This document shows positions 37,946 through 47,139 of a stretch of DNA of 64,000 bases, one piece after another. The notes below the pieces were generated by a model that was not told where the DNA came from, searched no databases, and saw nothing but the letters and a program-made list of their open reading frames with translations. The stretch covers positions 124,001 to 188,000 of the forward strand of contig AOLX01000030.1 in assembly GCA_000336895.1 (NCBI GenBank). The letters run 5' to 3'. Both the position numbers and the translations under genes were made by a program. How positions within the stretch are numbered: position 1 is the first letter of the stretch; every line of letters begins with the position of its first letter. The stretch is from Haloarcula argentinensis DSM 12282. GTDB lineage: Archaea; Halobacteriota; Halobacteria; Halobacteriales; Haloarculaceae.

Positions 37946-38073
37946 ATGCTGACTAGCAGAGCAGCAGACAAGTAACACGCCGTCCATTCTTACAACGCGG
38001 GAAGACAGCGCCAGAATCTAAGAGTCAGTACCGAACCTATACCCGAGAGAACCGCACGCAGAACGGTAGTCCA

Positions 38074-39285
38074 TCAACTCCCAAGTGACAACCGTTCGTC
38101 GCCCATTCGCTTGCCCTGCGCAACGAGACGCGCTCCGTAGTTGGTCCGGGCATCATCCCAGGACGCCAGTGCGTCTCCAAGGGAACTGTGGCGGTCGAGA
38201 GCGGCTTTTAGCTCGACGGCATCACTCGCCGCCTTCGAAGTGCCAGCGGCTGTGTGCGGGCGGGCGACGAACGCCGCATCACCGAGCAGACAGACTCTAT
38301 CGACTGTCATCTGGGGGATTTGCAGATCGTAAATCGCCTGCACGAAGGGTGCTGCTGTTGTTGCAACGAGGTCGGTAAACACGGGCGGCAGTATCTCGGC
38401 TGCCCGCTCGCGCTGGCGAGTTTCGACTGGGCCTCGGAGCTGCCCTGGCGACACGCTGAACTGCTTGCTTGCCCCTGTTGTGTCGGTGAAGATCGTCTCA
38501 CGCTCTCGCCCGGAGAGCGTATCGTACCAGACCCAGTTGAGACGGCGGCCACCGGAGGCGGTGCTGCCGTCTTCGCCGGGGATGAAGTACGCAAGAATGA
38601 GCATTTGTTCCCCCTGATAAAAGGTGAAACGGCCATCGAACGCGTCGATAACTGTGTCCGACAGGTCCGCTTCCGGGACGACACCACGCCAGGCGACGTA
38701 GTCAGCAAACTCCGGGTCGGTGTCGGGAAACAGTTGCGCACGGGCTGTAGACCGCCCGCCGTCGGCAGCGACGACCAAGTCGGCGGTGGTCCGATCCCCG
38801 TCGGCGAATCTAACCGTGCCGTCTGTGGCCCTGACGCCCGTGACAGTCCGACCGGTGTGGTACCGGTCGTCCGGGAACGCCGCTCGCAACTGCCGATAGA
38901 CGGCGTCCCAGGAGGTGAACACCATTGAATCTGGTGTCGATGTCCGTACATCGCCGTCAGCGGTCAGAAAGCGCCGCTCACTGGCTCGGGTGGTTATGCG
39001 CGCTGGGTCGACGATGTCGTGGTGCGAGAGGAACCGGCGGATTGACTGCTGGGCGACGATGCCGCCGCCGCGACTTCGCAGGTCGCCGGCCGATTGCTCG
39101 GCGATAGTTACCTCGTGGCCTGCACTACCGAGAGCGATGCCGGTAAACAGGCCACCCATCGATCCGCCGGAGATAGTGACAGACAGGGAATCGGATGGCT
39201 CGTTGGCGAGGGCCTGAGACACGCCCTCTCTCAGCGCTTGCCGCATGAAAAGCCTCTGGTCCGACGGATACTGGTGGTCTGGCAC
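38074..39285 (-). CDS. FAD-dependent monooxygenase (aromatic hydroxylase-like)
   Basis: A 403-residue flavoprotein of the PHBH/salicylate-hydroxylase fold. The Rossmann motif appears as SGGSMGGLFTGIALGSAG (about 39-56), a GxGxxG variant, followed by EQSAGDLRSRGGGI. The central DG motif is VVAADGGRSTARAQLF and the second FAD motif is CLLGDAAFVARPHTAAGTS (about 325). The substrate cannot be deduced, since no ring-cleavage or transporter gene adjoins it. The N-terminal 38 residues before the first strand are unusually long; a start at Met-14 (39246) is possible. It is divergent from the following CetZ-like gene. Confidence 0.85.
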   Translation of the reverse strand: MPDHQYPSDQRLFMRQALREGVSQALANEPSDSLSVTISGGSMGGLFTGIALGSAGHEVTIAEQSAGDLRSRGGGIVAQQSIRRFLSHHDIVDPARITTRASERRFLTADGDVRTSTPDSMVFTSWDAVYRQLRAAFPDDRYHTGRTVTGVRATDGTVRFADGDRTTADLVVAADGGRSTARAQLFPDTDPEFADYVAWRGVVPEADLSDTVIDAFDGRFTFYQGEQMLILAYFIPGEDGSTASGGRRLNWVWYDTLSGRERETIFTDTTGASKQFSVSPGQLRGPVETRQRERAAEILPPVFTDLVATTAAPFVQAIYDLQIPQMTVDRVCLLGDAAFVARPHTAAGTSKAASDAVELKAALDRHSSLGDALASWDDARTNYGARLVAQGKRMGDERLSLGS

Positions 39286-39385
39286 AGGGACACCAGACAG
39301 AGGAACCGCTAACGAAGCTCGCTCCCTGTTTTCGATTGTACCTCATTATGCGATGAGGTTCCGGTGGGGCCTCGTACCGAGTCGG

Positions 39386-39395
39386 ATTATTAATA
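39386..39395 (+). promoter_or_regulatory. TATA promoter of the CetZ-like gene
   Basis: GATTATTAAT-type element 24-33 bases before the ATG at 39419. This spacing fits a leaderless transcript beginning at 39419 and argues against the ATG at 39410. Confidence 0.5.
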
Positions 39396-39418
39396 TCAGT
39401 CTACACTAAATGCGACGT

Positions 39419-40525
39419 ATGCGAGTCGCGGCAGTCGGAATCGGTGGTGCTGGAGGCCGGATCGTCGAGCGGCTGTGGCAGGACAACGACCGCCGCGAGA
39501 CGACGTATCTCGGCGCGGCCTGTGCCCTCGACACGGACACCGAAGCGCTCACTGAACTCGACGCACTCCCGAACGACCGTCGGCACGCCTTCGGCCTCTC
39601 CGAAACAAACGGGAGCGGAACGAACGGGGACCGGACGAACGGTGCCGCCGCCATCGAAGACGAACGGCTCGAAGTGCGCCGGGCAATAGACGAATTGGTA
39701 ACGAGCGATATCGACGCCATCGTCCTCGTGGCCGGGCTTGCGGGCGGGACGGGCAGCGGCGCCACGGCCCACGTTGCCGACGCACTCAGAGAGGTCTACA
39801 CGATCCCAGTCTACTGTCTGTCGGTGTTGCCCACCGGCAGAGACGACGAAGCAGCCGCGAACACCATCCAAGCACTTCGAGCGCTGGAAGCGACCGTCGA
39901 CGGGAAGATACTGTTCGATAACGAAGCGTGGCTCGGGAGCGGGCAGACAGTCGATGAGGCCGCCGAGACACTGAACGAGACGGTCGTGACGCGGCTGGGG
40001 GCGCTGTTCGCAGCAGGTGAGGCGACGGCATCCGAGGCAGTCGGCCAGAGTGTCGTCGACGCCAGCGAAATAATCAACACCCTCTCAGACTCGGGTTTCA
40101 CGGTGCTTGGCTACGCCAGTCAGGACCTGCAATCGGCCGATGGCGGGGGTGACGGAACAGTCATAGACCAGCTCAAGAACCGTTTTCTCGGCGATAGCTC
40201 AGACGACGTCGACGAAATCGAGGCATACAACGCCGTCGAGACGACACTTCGCCGAGCGGTCCGTGGCAAACTGACGGCCCAGTGCGAGCTGGACTCGGTC
40301 GATAGAGCCCTGGCCGTGTTTGCCGGGCCGCCCGCGTGGTTGATCCGGGATGCCGTTACCGACGGGCGGCGATGGCTCACTGAAGAACTCCAGTCACCAG
40401 AGGTGCGAAGCGGCGATATGCCGACGCCCGGTCGAAACACGTTGTCGGTTCTGGTCGTACTCAGCGGCGTTTCAGAACTGCCACGGCTGGTGGAACTCAA
40501 AACACTGATCGACGAATCGGAATGA
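39419..40525 (+). CDS. CetZ-like tubulin/FtsZ superfamily GTPase
   Basis: A 368-residue member of the tubulin superfamily. I start it at 39419 (MRVAAVGIGGAGGRIV) because of the TATA spacing and because CetZ/FtsZ proteins begin right before this strand. The GTP-binding elements are GIGGAGGRIVERL and the G-box LAGGTGSGATAHVADAL (about 105-121). A T7-like loop region appears as VVDASEIIN (about 218). An insertion with NGSGTNGDRTNG repeats near residues 62-75 is unusual. CetZ proteins control archaeal cell shape and motility, FtsZ division; the GGTGSG box resembles CetZ, but the sequence is clearly diverged. It is monocistronic. Confidence 0.72.
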   Translation: MRVAAVGIGGAGGRIVERLWQDNDRRETTYLGAACALDTDTEALTELDALPNDRRHAFGLSETNGSGTNGDRTNGAAAIEDERLEVRRAIDELVTSDIDAIVLVAGLAGGTGSGATAHVADALREVYTIPVYCLSVLPTGRDDEAAANTIQALRALEATVDGKILFDNEAWLGSGQTVDEAAETLNETVVTRLGALFAAGEATASEAVGQSVVDASEIINTLSDSGFTVLGYASQDLQSADGGGDGTVIDQLKNRFLGDSSDDVDEIEAYNAVETTLRRAVRGKLTAQCELDSVDRALAVFAGPPAWLIRDAVTDGRRWLTEELQSPEVRSGDMPTPGRNTLSVLVVLSGVSELPRLVELKTLIDESE

Positions 40526-40885
40526 GACGGCCTGTTAGATTCTCGCGTGAATACACGCTAGCTTCAGCAAATCATCGTGGGGCGGGGACCATGCGAGTGG
40601 CACTGTCGAGTGGCAACCGTCCGTGCAGCTACACGTCAACTGACAACCACGGACTCTACCAGTCGCGACTTTCTTCGCTCGCATCGTCTGACCTTCGAAG
40701 GCAAGTCGATGGAGCGTCCCAGTTTAGCGATAGCCGGAGACTGCTTCTCGGCGCGTGGCCATGTCGTTCATTTTGATCGATTCTCGTGGGACTGGAGTCA
40801 GATGGACCGAAGTACCGAAAAATCGAGCTAACGCAGATTTCACTCAAATAGATTTATAAGTGACAGTTTTCAACGAAATCGTACG
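40526..40885. other. Gene-free stretch with promoter of the formamidase gene
   Basis: No credible gene is visible here. The last 35 bases contain the TATA element TTTATAAG at 40853-40860, 26-33 bases before the next ATG. Confidence 0.5.
40853..40860 (+). promoter_or_regulatory. TATA box of the acetamidase/formamidase gene
   Basis: TTTATAAG ends 25 bases before the ATG at 40886, the canonical distance for a leaderless haloarchaeal transcript. Confidence 0.6.
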
Positions 40886-41797
40886 ATGGCACGGACTGTC
40901 ATATCATACAAAGATGGCCATGTCTACGAGTTCGCTCCGAATATGGAACCGCTGTATACGGCTGCAGATGGGGAATCACTCACGTTTGAAACCATCGATA
41001 GCCTGAACAAAGCCGTTCAGTCAGACGCTGATCTGATGGATGCGATCCCTGAAGAAGTGAACGCGGCTACAGGGCCGGTCGCTGTTGAGGGAGCCACACC
41101 CGGCGATGTCCTCAAGGTTGAGATCGAAGACGTACGACTCAACGAGGACTTGGGTCGCGTAATTACGGCACCGGGGTTTGGACTCCTGCAGGATCACGAA
41201 AACATCGAACACCCAGCGACGCGCGTGACGGAGATAACTAACGACGGTACGTCACTCTCGTTCAAGGATATGGAGATCCCAGTTGACCCTGTCATCGGGA
41301 CCATTGGCGTGGCAACATCCGAGGAAGCAATGTCGACGTTGACGCCACACGACCACGGCGGAAATCTCGATACGACGGATATGACCACCGGGACGACAGC
41401 CTATTTTCCGGTGTTCCAAGACGGTGCGATGTTAGCGATGGGTGATTCGAAGGCTGCGATGGCAGACGGTGAAATGTGTGGTACTGGTGCCGAAATCGGA
41501 ACCGAAATCGACGTCACCGTCTCAGTAATCGCGGACGCTGCTGTCGATCTTGAGCGCCCACTCGTCGACACTGGTGACGCGTGGAAGACGGTTGCAAGTG
41601 CCGAAACGATGGAAGATGCGGTCAAGATGGCAAACGAGGACCTCATCGAATTACTCGCTGCCGAACACGAGTACACGCTGACCGACGCCTACCTCTTTTC
41701 GAGCCTCGTTGGCGGCCTCGAAATCAGCCAAGTCGTCGACCCACTCGTTACTGTGCGCAACTCAATTCCGAACGAATATCTCTCAAATCCGTTCTAA
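40886..41797 (+). CDS. Acetamidase/formamidase family hydrolase
   Basis: A 303-residue member of the FmdA/AmdA family, cytoplasmic enzymes that hydrolyse formamide or short amides to ammonia and the acid. Family features seen: GPVAVEGATPGDVLKVEIEDV (about residues 65-85), IGTIGVA, TPHDHGGNLDTTDMT split around residue 155-168, and YFPVFQDGAMLAMGDSKAAM followed by GEMCGTGAE. The C-terminus has DAYLFSSLVGGLEISQVVDP. It is a single gene with its own TATA promoter, and no amide transporter is adjacent, so the physiological substrate is open. Confidence 0.9.
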   Translation: MARTVISYKDGHVYEFAPNMEPLYTAADGESLTFETIDSLNKAVQSDADLMDAIPEEVNAATGPVAVEGATPGDVLKVEIEDVRLNEDLGRVITAPGFGLLQDHENIEHPATRVTEITNDGTSLSFKDMEIPVDPVIGTIGVATSEEAMSTLTPHDHGGNLDTTDMTTGTTAYFPVFQDGAMLAMGDSKAAMADGEMCGTGAEIGTEIDVTVSVIADAAVDLERPLVDTGDAWKTVASAETMEDAVKMANEDLIELLAAEHEYTLTDAYLFSSLVGGLEISQVVDPLVTVRNSIPNEYLSNPF

Positions 41798-42038
41798 CTA
41801 TCGCAGCGAGTCAGTCCTGTTGGTACTTAGCGGGACGTCAATTTCAATGGGGACACTCATCTGGATAGTGGATCTCTACTCGCCCTGCTACCGATATTCC
41901 GCAAACTAGTGGCGCTGAACCCGGTGTAATCGCTAAACGAACTCGCGACCTTCCAGAACCGACAGCTTCTGCTATCGGTACCCTGCCAAGAAGCAAACGG
42001 TATTCACTTCTATGCCCCACTGGAATCGGCTCCGAAAG

Positions 42039-43403
42039 ATGTCGATCCGGTTGCTCCACTACTCTGACATTGAGAACGCTTGCGACGACCCCGTGCGCAT
42101 GGGTCGGCTTGCCGGAACGATCCGGTCGATCCGCGGTGAGGATGCAGTGGTCGCTGGCACCGGCGACAACACTGCACCGGGTGTCCTCGCTCATTACTAC
42201 GAGGGGCATCAAGCGATGCCGTTTTTCCGGGCAGTGAGTACCGACGTCGAGACGGTAGGGAACCACGATTTCGACTTTGGGACTGCCCCCATTCTAGACG
42301 TGATCTCGAAGAGTCCACAGGAGTGGATCGTCGCGAACGTTTTTGAAGGGGAGAGTGAGGACGAGCGTGGCGTTCCATTCGCTGGGTTAGACGGAACGAC
42401 GGTCCTGCACCGAGACGGGCGGCGAGTCGGATTCGTCGGCGTCATCGATCCGGCGACTCCCCGGATTGCACCCACCGGCGCGTCAGAGCTGAACGTGGCC
42501 AGTCCGGTCGAGAGCGTGCGGACAGCGGTCAGTGAACTCGGTGACAGTGTCGATCATTTCGTCGTTCTCGCACACTTGCGGAGCGACCTAGAGACCGCCG
42601 TTGCGGCCGTCGAGGGCGTCGACGTGGTCCTCGGCGGCCACGTCCACACGGAACGCCACGAGATTGCCGACGGAACACTGGTCGTCCGTCCCGGAGCGAA
42701 CGGGCAGGTGGTCTGGGAAGTCGAGCTCTTTGACGGGACTTGCTCGCCGAGTGCCACCCGTCACTCGACAGCTGAGGGACCTCTCGACGAATCCGTGGCT
42801 GACACGACACGCGAGCAGCTGTCCGATGTCGGCTTGCTGGAGACTGTTGCCACTGTCGATGACCCGATCCATCGAGGTCTCGACCGGCGAACCCGCGGCG
42901 AGAGTCGTGTTGGCAATCTCGTGGCCAACGCCTATCGCTGGACGGCTGATACCGACGTCAGCTTCGTCCACAATGGCGGTCTTCGAGAGGGGCGACCCCT
43001 GTCCGGCGAAGTCACGGCTGGCGAGGTGGCCAGTGTGCACCCCTTCGGCGGTACGGTAGAAGTCCTCCACGTCACGGGTGAACAGCTACGCGCCCTCTTG
43101 GAGGCGGCCTTCCGTCCCCACCGCGAGGACGGACGGCTCTGGCACGGCGACGTCAGCGGAATGACCGTCGAGTACGATCCCGCGGCTGGACGGCTAATCG
43201 GCGTGGCTGTCAACGGCCAGAGTCTCGAAGCCGGTCGAGAGTACAGCCTTGCCACCAACTCCTACGTCGTCTACAGCGATGACTGGCCGATTCCACACGA
43301 GACGACCGTCGATTCGTTCGGTCTCCCGTTCAAGACCGTCGCAGATTACGCTCGCGAAGAGGGCATCACTGTCCAGATGGGTGGACGACTCCAAGATTGC
43401 TGA
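42039..43403 (+). CDS. 5'-nucleotidase-like metallophosphatase
   Basis: A 454-residue two-domain enzyme of the UshA/5'-nucleotidase family without signal peptide, so cytoplasmic. I start at 42039 (MSIRLLHYSDIE); an in-frame ATG 27 bases upstream is possible. N-terminal calcineurin-like motifs: LLHYSDIENA (where bacterial enzymes have DxH), GTGDNTAPG, GNHDFDFG, VLAHLRSD and GGHVHTER. The C-terminal nucleotidase domain has RGESRVGNLVANAYRW, FVHNGGLREG and YSLATNSYVVY. It probably dephosphorylates nucleotides or sugar phosphates. The ECF transporter operon begins 164 bases downstream with its own promoter. Confidence 0.88.
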   Translation: MSIRLLHYSDIENACDDPVRMGRLAGTIRSIRGEDAVVAGTGDNTAPGVLAHYYEGHQAMPFFRAVSTDVETVGNHDFDFGTAPILDVISKSPQEWIVANVFEGESEDERGVPFAGLDGTTVLHRDGRRVGFVGVIDPATPRIAPTGASELNVASPVESVRTAVSELGDSVDHFVVLAHLRSDLETAVAAVEGVDVVLGGHVHTERHEIADGTLVVRPGANGQVVWEVELFDGTCSPSATRHSTAEGPLDESVADTTREQLSDVGLLETVATVDDPIHRGLDRRTRGESRVGNLVANAYRWTADTDVSFVHNGGLREGRPLSGEVTAGEVASVHPFGGTVEVLHVTGEQLRALLEAAFRPHREDGRLWHGDVSGMTVEYDPAAGRLIGVAVNGQSLEAGREYSLATNSYVVYSDDWPIPHETTVDSFGLPFKTVADYAREEGITVQMGGRLQDC

Positions 43404-43520
43404 CCGGTCCCGTCATGGATGTCCCCTTCTGCAACGCCACCTCACGTTATTGGAGACATCTAAACAGGGCCGTATATAGCATTATGAGCCACGGTGGCCA
43501 GTTCATAGTACTCAGTATAC

Positions 43521-43530
43521 ATATTATAAA
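43521..43530 (+). promoter_or_regulatory. TATA promoter of the ECF transporter operon
   Basis: ATATTATAAA, about 38-47 bases before the chosen ATG at 43568. This implies a short leader of roughly ten bases or more. Confidence 0.45.
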
Positions 43531-43567
43531 TGCTCAAACACGTCATCAGCATGCGTCCCAGTGTAGC

Positions 43568-44422
43568 ATGAGCACACTCTCGGCTGATACGGAGGGTTGG
43601 TTCTCGTTTGGTAAACAGGACATGATGGTGTTCATACTCGTTATGTCCCTTACTGGGTTGCAGAATGCGTTCACAGAAATCATGCCTGAGTTCACGGTCG
43701 GACCGCTAGAACTGGGCGTTGGTGGCTTCATCTTTATCCCGATCGTGCTGGTGCTACTCTTCAGGACCTACTGGGCTGCAGTAGCCGTTCCTGTTGGCGA
43801 AATCGTATTCGGCGAAATACTGCTTGGTGAGTTCGATGGACTGGGTGCCATGGAGGGTTTGCTCCTCATCCCTGTTTGCTATTATTTCGCCGCGAAACTG
43901 CTTCAAGACCCGGAAAACACCACTCAGCTGGCAATTGTCGTGTTTCTGGCTGAGGCACTCGAAGAGTTCTTCGCTACGTTCATCGATATTGGGAAGGTGT
44001 ATATCGGGGTTGAAGAATTGGAAGCCGTACCCGGTCTCCCCGAGAGCATTATCGTGCTTGAAGGGGTTGACTTTCTCACACAGATGCTGATCACGGGGAT
44101 TCTTTTCGGCGTAATCCCCGCACTGTATCTCTACCCCAAGCTTCACGGGAAAGTCGAACCGCTGCTCGGTATGGAACCGTTTGAGGGTGAACGCGGCGGG
44201 TCGATGTGGCGTGGCTTTTCGCCGAAGGCGCTGTTGGCGGTGCTTATCACCTTCCCGCTCGCCTTCGTGGCCGAGGCTGCCAGCGAAGTCGGTGGAGCGG
44301 TCAACGTCGTCTGGGAGCCGGAATTCCTCGCGACGTTCGGCCAGAGTTACATCGTAGTCCCGATTGTCGTCTCCGCTATCGTGGCCTCCATCGTCTGGTA
44401 CCGCGCAACGCAAACGGCCTAA
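43568..44422 (+). CDS. ECF transporter substrate-binding (S) subunit, large
   Basis: A 284-residue polytopic membrane protein directly before the ECF ATPase and T subunit. I start at 43568 (MSTLSADTEG), because the upstream frame is unlike a protein and the TATA element lies just before this ATG. About seven hydrophobic stretches are visible (for example MMVFILVMSLTGLQNAF, IFIPIVLVLLF, SYIVVPIVVSAIVASIV). ECF S subunits bind a vitamin, metal or nucleoside-type substrate; this one is longer than the usual 180-200 residues, and I cannot name the ligand. An acidic protein-like segment around EVEPLLGMEPFEG-type residues lies in a loop. It is one base from ecfA. Confidence 0.75.
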   Translation: MSTLSADTEGWFSFGKQDMMVFILVMSLTGLQNAFTEIMPEFTVGPLELGVGGFIFIPIVLVLLFRTYWAAVAVPVGEIVFGEILLGEFDGLGAMEGLLLIPVCYYFAAKLLQDPENTTQLAIVVFLAEALEEFFATFIDIGKVYIGVEELEAVPGLPESIIVLEGVDFLTQMLITGILFGVIPALYLYPKLHGKVEPLLGMEPFEGERGGSMWRGFSPKALLAVLITFPLAFVAEAASEVGGAVNVVWEPEFLATFGQSYIVVPIVVSAIVASIVWYRATQTA

Positions 44423-44423
44423 G

Positions 44424-46169
44424 ATGATGACAACGACACATAACTCTCACATTGACGTTGAACAACTGCAGTTCCAGTATCCTGGTGCTGAGGAAGCCGT
44501 GTTGTCCGGGGCAGATCTGACAATCGAACCCGGCGAGTTCGTCGCCATCATCGGTGGGAACGGGTCCGGCAAGACGACGCTGTGTAAGTCGTTTAACGGG
44601 ATCATCCCCCATTTCTACGAGGGGGATATGCGAGGACAAGTTACCGTCGCTGGACACGATGTCTCGGAGAGCTCTGTTGCAGACCTCTCTCAGCATGTCG
44701 GCTACGTGTTCCAGGAGTTCGACAACCAACTTGTCAGTCCGACTGTCTTCGAGGAAGTCGCGTTCGCCCCGATGAACTATGGGCACGAGGACTACCGCGA
44801 GCGAGTCCACCGGACACTAGATCTGCTTGATTTGAGTGGGCTGGAGGACCGTTTCGTCTGGGAACTCTCCGGCGGGCAAAAACACTTGGTTGCGCTGGCA
44901 GCAGCAGTATCGCTAGACCCCGATATCCTCGTCGTCGACGAACCAGCGGCACAGCTTGACCCAGTCAACGCCCGAGAGACCTACGACCGCCTCGCCATGC
45001 TCAACGAAACCCATGGGAAAACCGTGGTCACTATCGAGCATCAGACAGAGTTCATCGCCGAATATTGTGATAGCGTTGTCCTCGTTGAGGATGGCATTGT
45101 CAGTTGGAAATTACCGGTCGAGACGGCCCTCAATCAGCTCGAAGATCTCAGAGGGCAGGATGTCCATCCCCCACAGGTCACGCGGATCGCCGAGCGCGTC
45201 CTTGATGATGCTCGCCCGCTCCCGGTGACACTTGCGGATGGCCTTGATTTGTTCACCGATTACGGCAGCACCACTGGAGCACGAACTGATGGATCATCGA
45301 AAGTGAACCAGACTGGGAAGCCTGTCGTCTCCTTTGATGACGTCTCACATTCATACGAGACACTCCGAAGCGGGACGAAAGACGTTCTCGATACCCTCTC
45401 ACTGGATGTCTACCCGGACGAACGGGTCGTCCTCGCCGGCAGCAACGGTGCTGGGAAATCCACGCTCATGCAACTGGTGACTGGCTTGGAAACACCCGAC
45501 GAAGGGACGGTAACCGTTGGCGGAACGGACACTGAAGATGTACTCCCGGAGCAGTTGGCCGAGGAGGTTGTGTACGTCAAGCAGAACCCAGAAGAGATGT
45601 TTATCGACGATAGTGTCCGAGCCGATGTCGGCCACTATCTCGACGACAGGGACTACCCGAACGTTGAGCAGCGAGTGGACGAGGTGATCGAATTCCTCGA
45701 CTTGGAGAACCTCCAGTCCCGAGATGGCCGTCTGCTCAGCGTCGGCCAGCAGCGACGGGCGTCACTGGCGATCGGGCTGGCGACGAACCCGTCGATTATT
45801 TTGCTTGACGAACCAACCGGCAGTCTCGACCTCGCAAGCCGTGAGGAGGTCGGTCGAACCATCAACCGGGCAGGCGAGCGTGTCGAGACGGTTGTGATTG
45901 CGACACACGACCTCGAACTCGCGGCATCGTGGGCGACTCGTGTCGTCGTGCTCGACGACGGTGACATAATCGCTGACGGTCCGCCGAGTGACGTGTTTGC
46001 TGACCTTCCTGCCCTCAAACAAGCAAACCTTCACCCACCGCAAGTGGTTCGCTTGGGGACAGAACTCGATCTTACTCCTGCTCCACTCACAGTCGAGGCG
46101 TTCACAGATCGACTGAACACACCAAGTCCATCGACCGAGACAGCAAAATCGCCCGTGGAGGAGCAGTAA
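44424..46169 (+). CDS. ecfA: Energy-coupling factor ATPase, two ATPase domains fused
   Basis: A 581-residue protein with two complete ABC ATPase units, equivalent to EcfA1 and EcfA2 in one chain. First unit: GGNGSGKTTL (Walker A), YVFQEFDNQLVS (Q-loop), ELSGGQKHLVALAAA (signature), ILVVDEPAAQLDP (Walker B) and ETHGKTVVTIEHQ. Second unit: GSNGAGKSTLMQL, YVKQNPEEMF, LLSVGQQRRASLAIGLA (signature LSVGQ, slightly altered) and IILLDEPTGSLD. I start at 44424, one base after the S-subunit stop. The stop overlaps the ecfT start. It powers import through the neighbouring T and S subunits. Confidence 0.93.
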   Translation: MMTTTHNSHIDVEQLQFQYPGAEEAVLSGADLTIEPGEFVAIIGGNGSGKTTLCKSFNGIIPHFYEGDMRGQVTVAGHDVSESSVADLSQHVGYVFQEFDNQLVSPTVFEEVAFAPMNYGHEDYRERVHRTLDLLDLSGLEDRFVWELSGGQKHLVALAAAVSLDPDILVVDEPAAQLDPVNARETYDRLAMLNETHGKTVVTIEHQTEFIAEYCDSVVLVEDGIVSWKLPVETALNQLEDLRGQDVHPPQVTRIAERVLDDARPLPVTLADGLDLFTDYGSTTGARTDGSSKVNQTGKPVVSFDDVSHSYETLRSGTKDVLDTLSLDVYPDERVVLAGSNGAGKSTLMQLVTGLETPDEGTVTVGGTDTEDVLPEQLAEEVVYVKQNPEEMFIDDSVRADVGHYLDDRDYPNVEQRVDEVIEFLDLENLQSRDGRLLSVGQQRRASLAIGLATNPSIILLDEPTGSLDLASREEVGRTINRAGERVETVVIATHDLELAASWATRVVVLDDGDIIADGPPSDVFADLPALKQANLHPPQVVRLGTELDLTPAPLTVEAFTDRLNTPSPSTETAKSPVEEQ

Positions 46170-46978
46170 TGACGACACTCGATACGCTTCGCGATGCCAC
46201 GTCTGTCGAGGCGATCAAGTCTGACCTGCTCCGGACGGCCTACGAGAATGAAGGTTCGTTCCTCCACCGCTTGGACCCCAGAGTCCTGTTACTCTGGTAC
46301 GTCGTCTTCCTGTTCGTCCCGTGGCTGTTCTACGACACGACCGTCCTTCTCGGACTGCTAGCGTTCGTGTCAGTGCTCGCAGTCCTGTCACGGGTCAGCC
46401 TGTTTCTCGTCGGGCTGATGGCGTTTACTGTGGCAACGACGTTAGGATCGTACGCTGTCGTGACTGTCTTCACGGGTGATCCCGTCGCGGCAATTCGAGC
46501 GCTAATACCGTACACGCTGAAGTTAACGATCATCTCCGTATCGAGTTTGGCAGTGTTCTCGAGCATGGGCCCGAAGACCCTCTCTCAGGGTCTCAGAAGT
46601 CTCGGGATTCCACGACAGTTTACGTTCCTCATCACGTACGGCTACCGGATGCTCCCAGTGCTGTTTCAGGAATACCACGATCTGGTGAACTCGTTCCGGC
46701 TACGGAGTACGGCTCCTGACTCACCCGGGCGATTCCGCTGGCGTCATTATGCCTACCTGCTGAAGCTATCGGTACGTGCGTTCTATCCGATGATATTCAA
46801 TGTTGCAAAGCGAAGTCGAGTCACTGTCGAGGCAATGGAGGCTCGGGGATTCTCGCACTCACTAGCTAACGAAGCGAGTACAGAACTTCGGTTAGCAGAT
46901 ATGCAGATCCGGCCCAAGGATGTCGGATTCTTTGCCGGCTCTCTCTTTGTCGTTGCCGCGCTCGCGCTTTTCCTTTAA
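46169..46978 (+). CDS. ecfT: Energy-coupling factor transmembrane subunit EcfT
   Basis: A 269-residue T subunit (CbiQ family). Hydrophobic helices cover residues about 35-90 and 95-135, and a final helix lies near 250-268. The coupling helices that touch the ATPase are present as KRSRVTVEAMEARGFS (the A-R-G motif) and preceded by SFRLRSTAPDSPGRF. The start overlaps the ecfA stop by one base (TAATG). Together with the preceding two genes it forms a complete S-AA-T group II or dedicated ECF importer. Confidence 0.93.
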   Translation: MTTLDTLRDATSVEAIKSDLLRTAYENEGSFLHRLDPRVLLLWYVVFLFVPWLFYDTTVLLGLLAFVSVLAVLSRVSLFLVGLMAFTVATTLGSYAVVTVFTGDPVAAIRALIPYTLKLTIISVSSLAVFSSMGPKTLSQGLRSLGIPRQFTFLITYGYRMLPVLFQEYHDLVNSFRLRSTAPDSPGRFRWRHYAYLLKLSVRAFYPMIFNVAKRSRVTVEAMEARGFSHSLANEASTELRLADMQIRPKDVGFFAGSLFVVAALALFL

Positions 46979-47139
46979 TGTCTTTCCACCCTCTTCGTGT
47001 TCTCATTCTCACTCTCAGACTGCCGTTCCGATTGGTTGTACAGGGGATCTACTGGTGTTGTACAGACTTATTGAGGCATATATATCGAGTGTAACGGGTG
47101 TATAGCACTCTTAGCGGTCCTTTTGACATGACGGATTGA

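Noticed and set aside
40522..40776. Short frame overlapping the end of the CetZ-like gene
   Set aside because: Composition is not protein-like, there is no domain, and the following gene has its own promoter in this interval.
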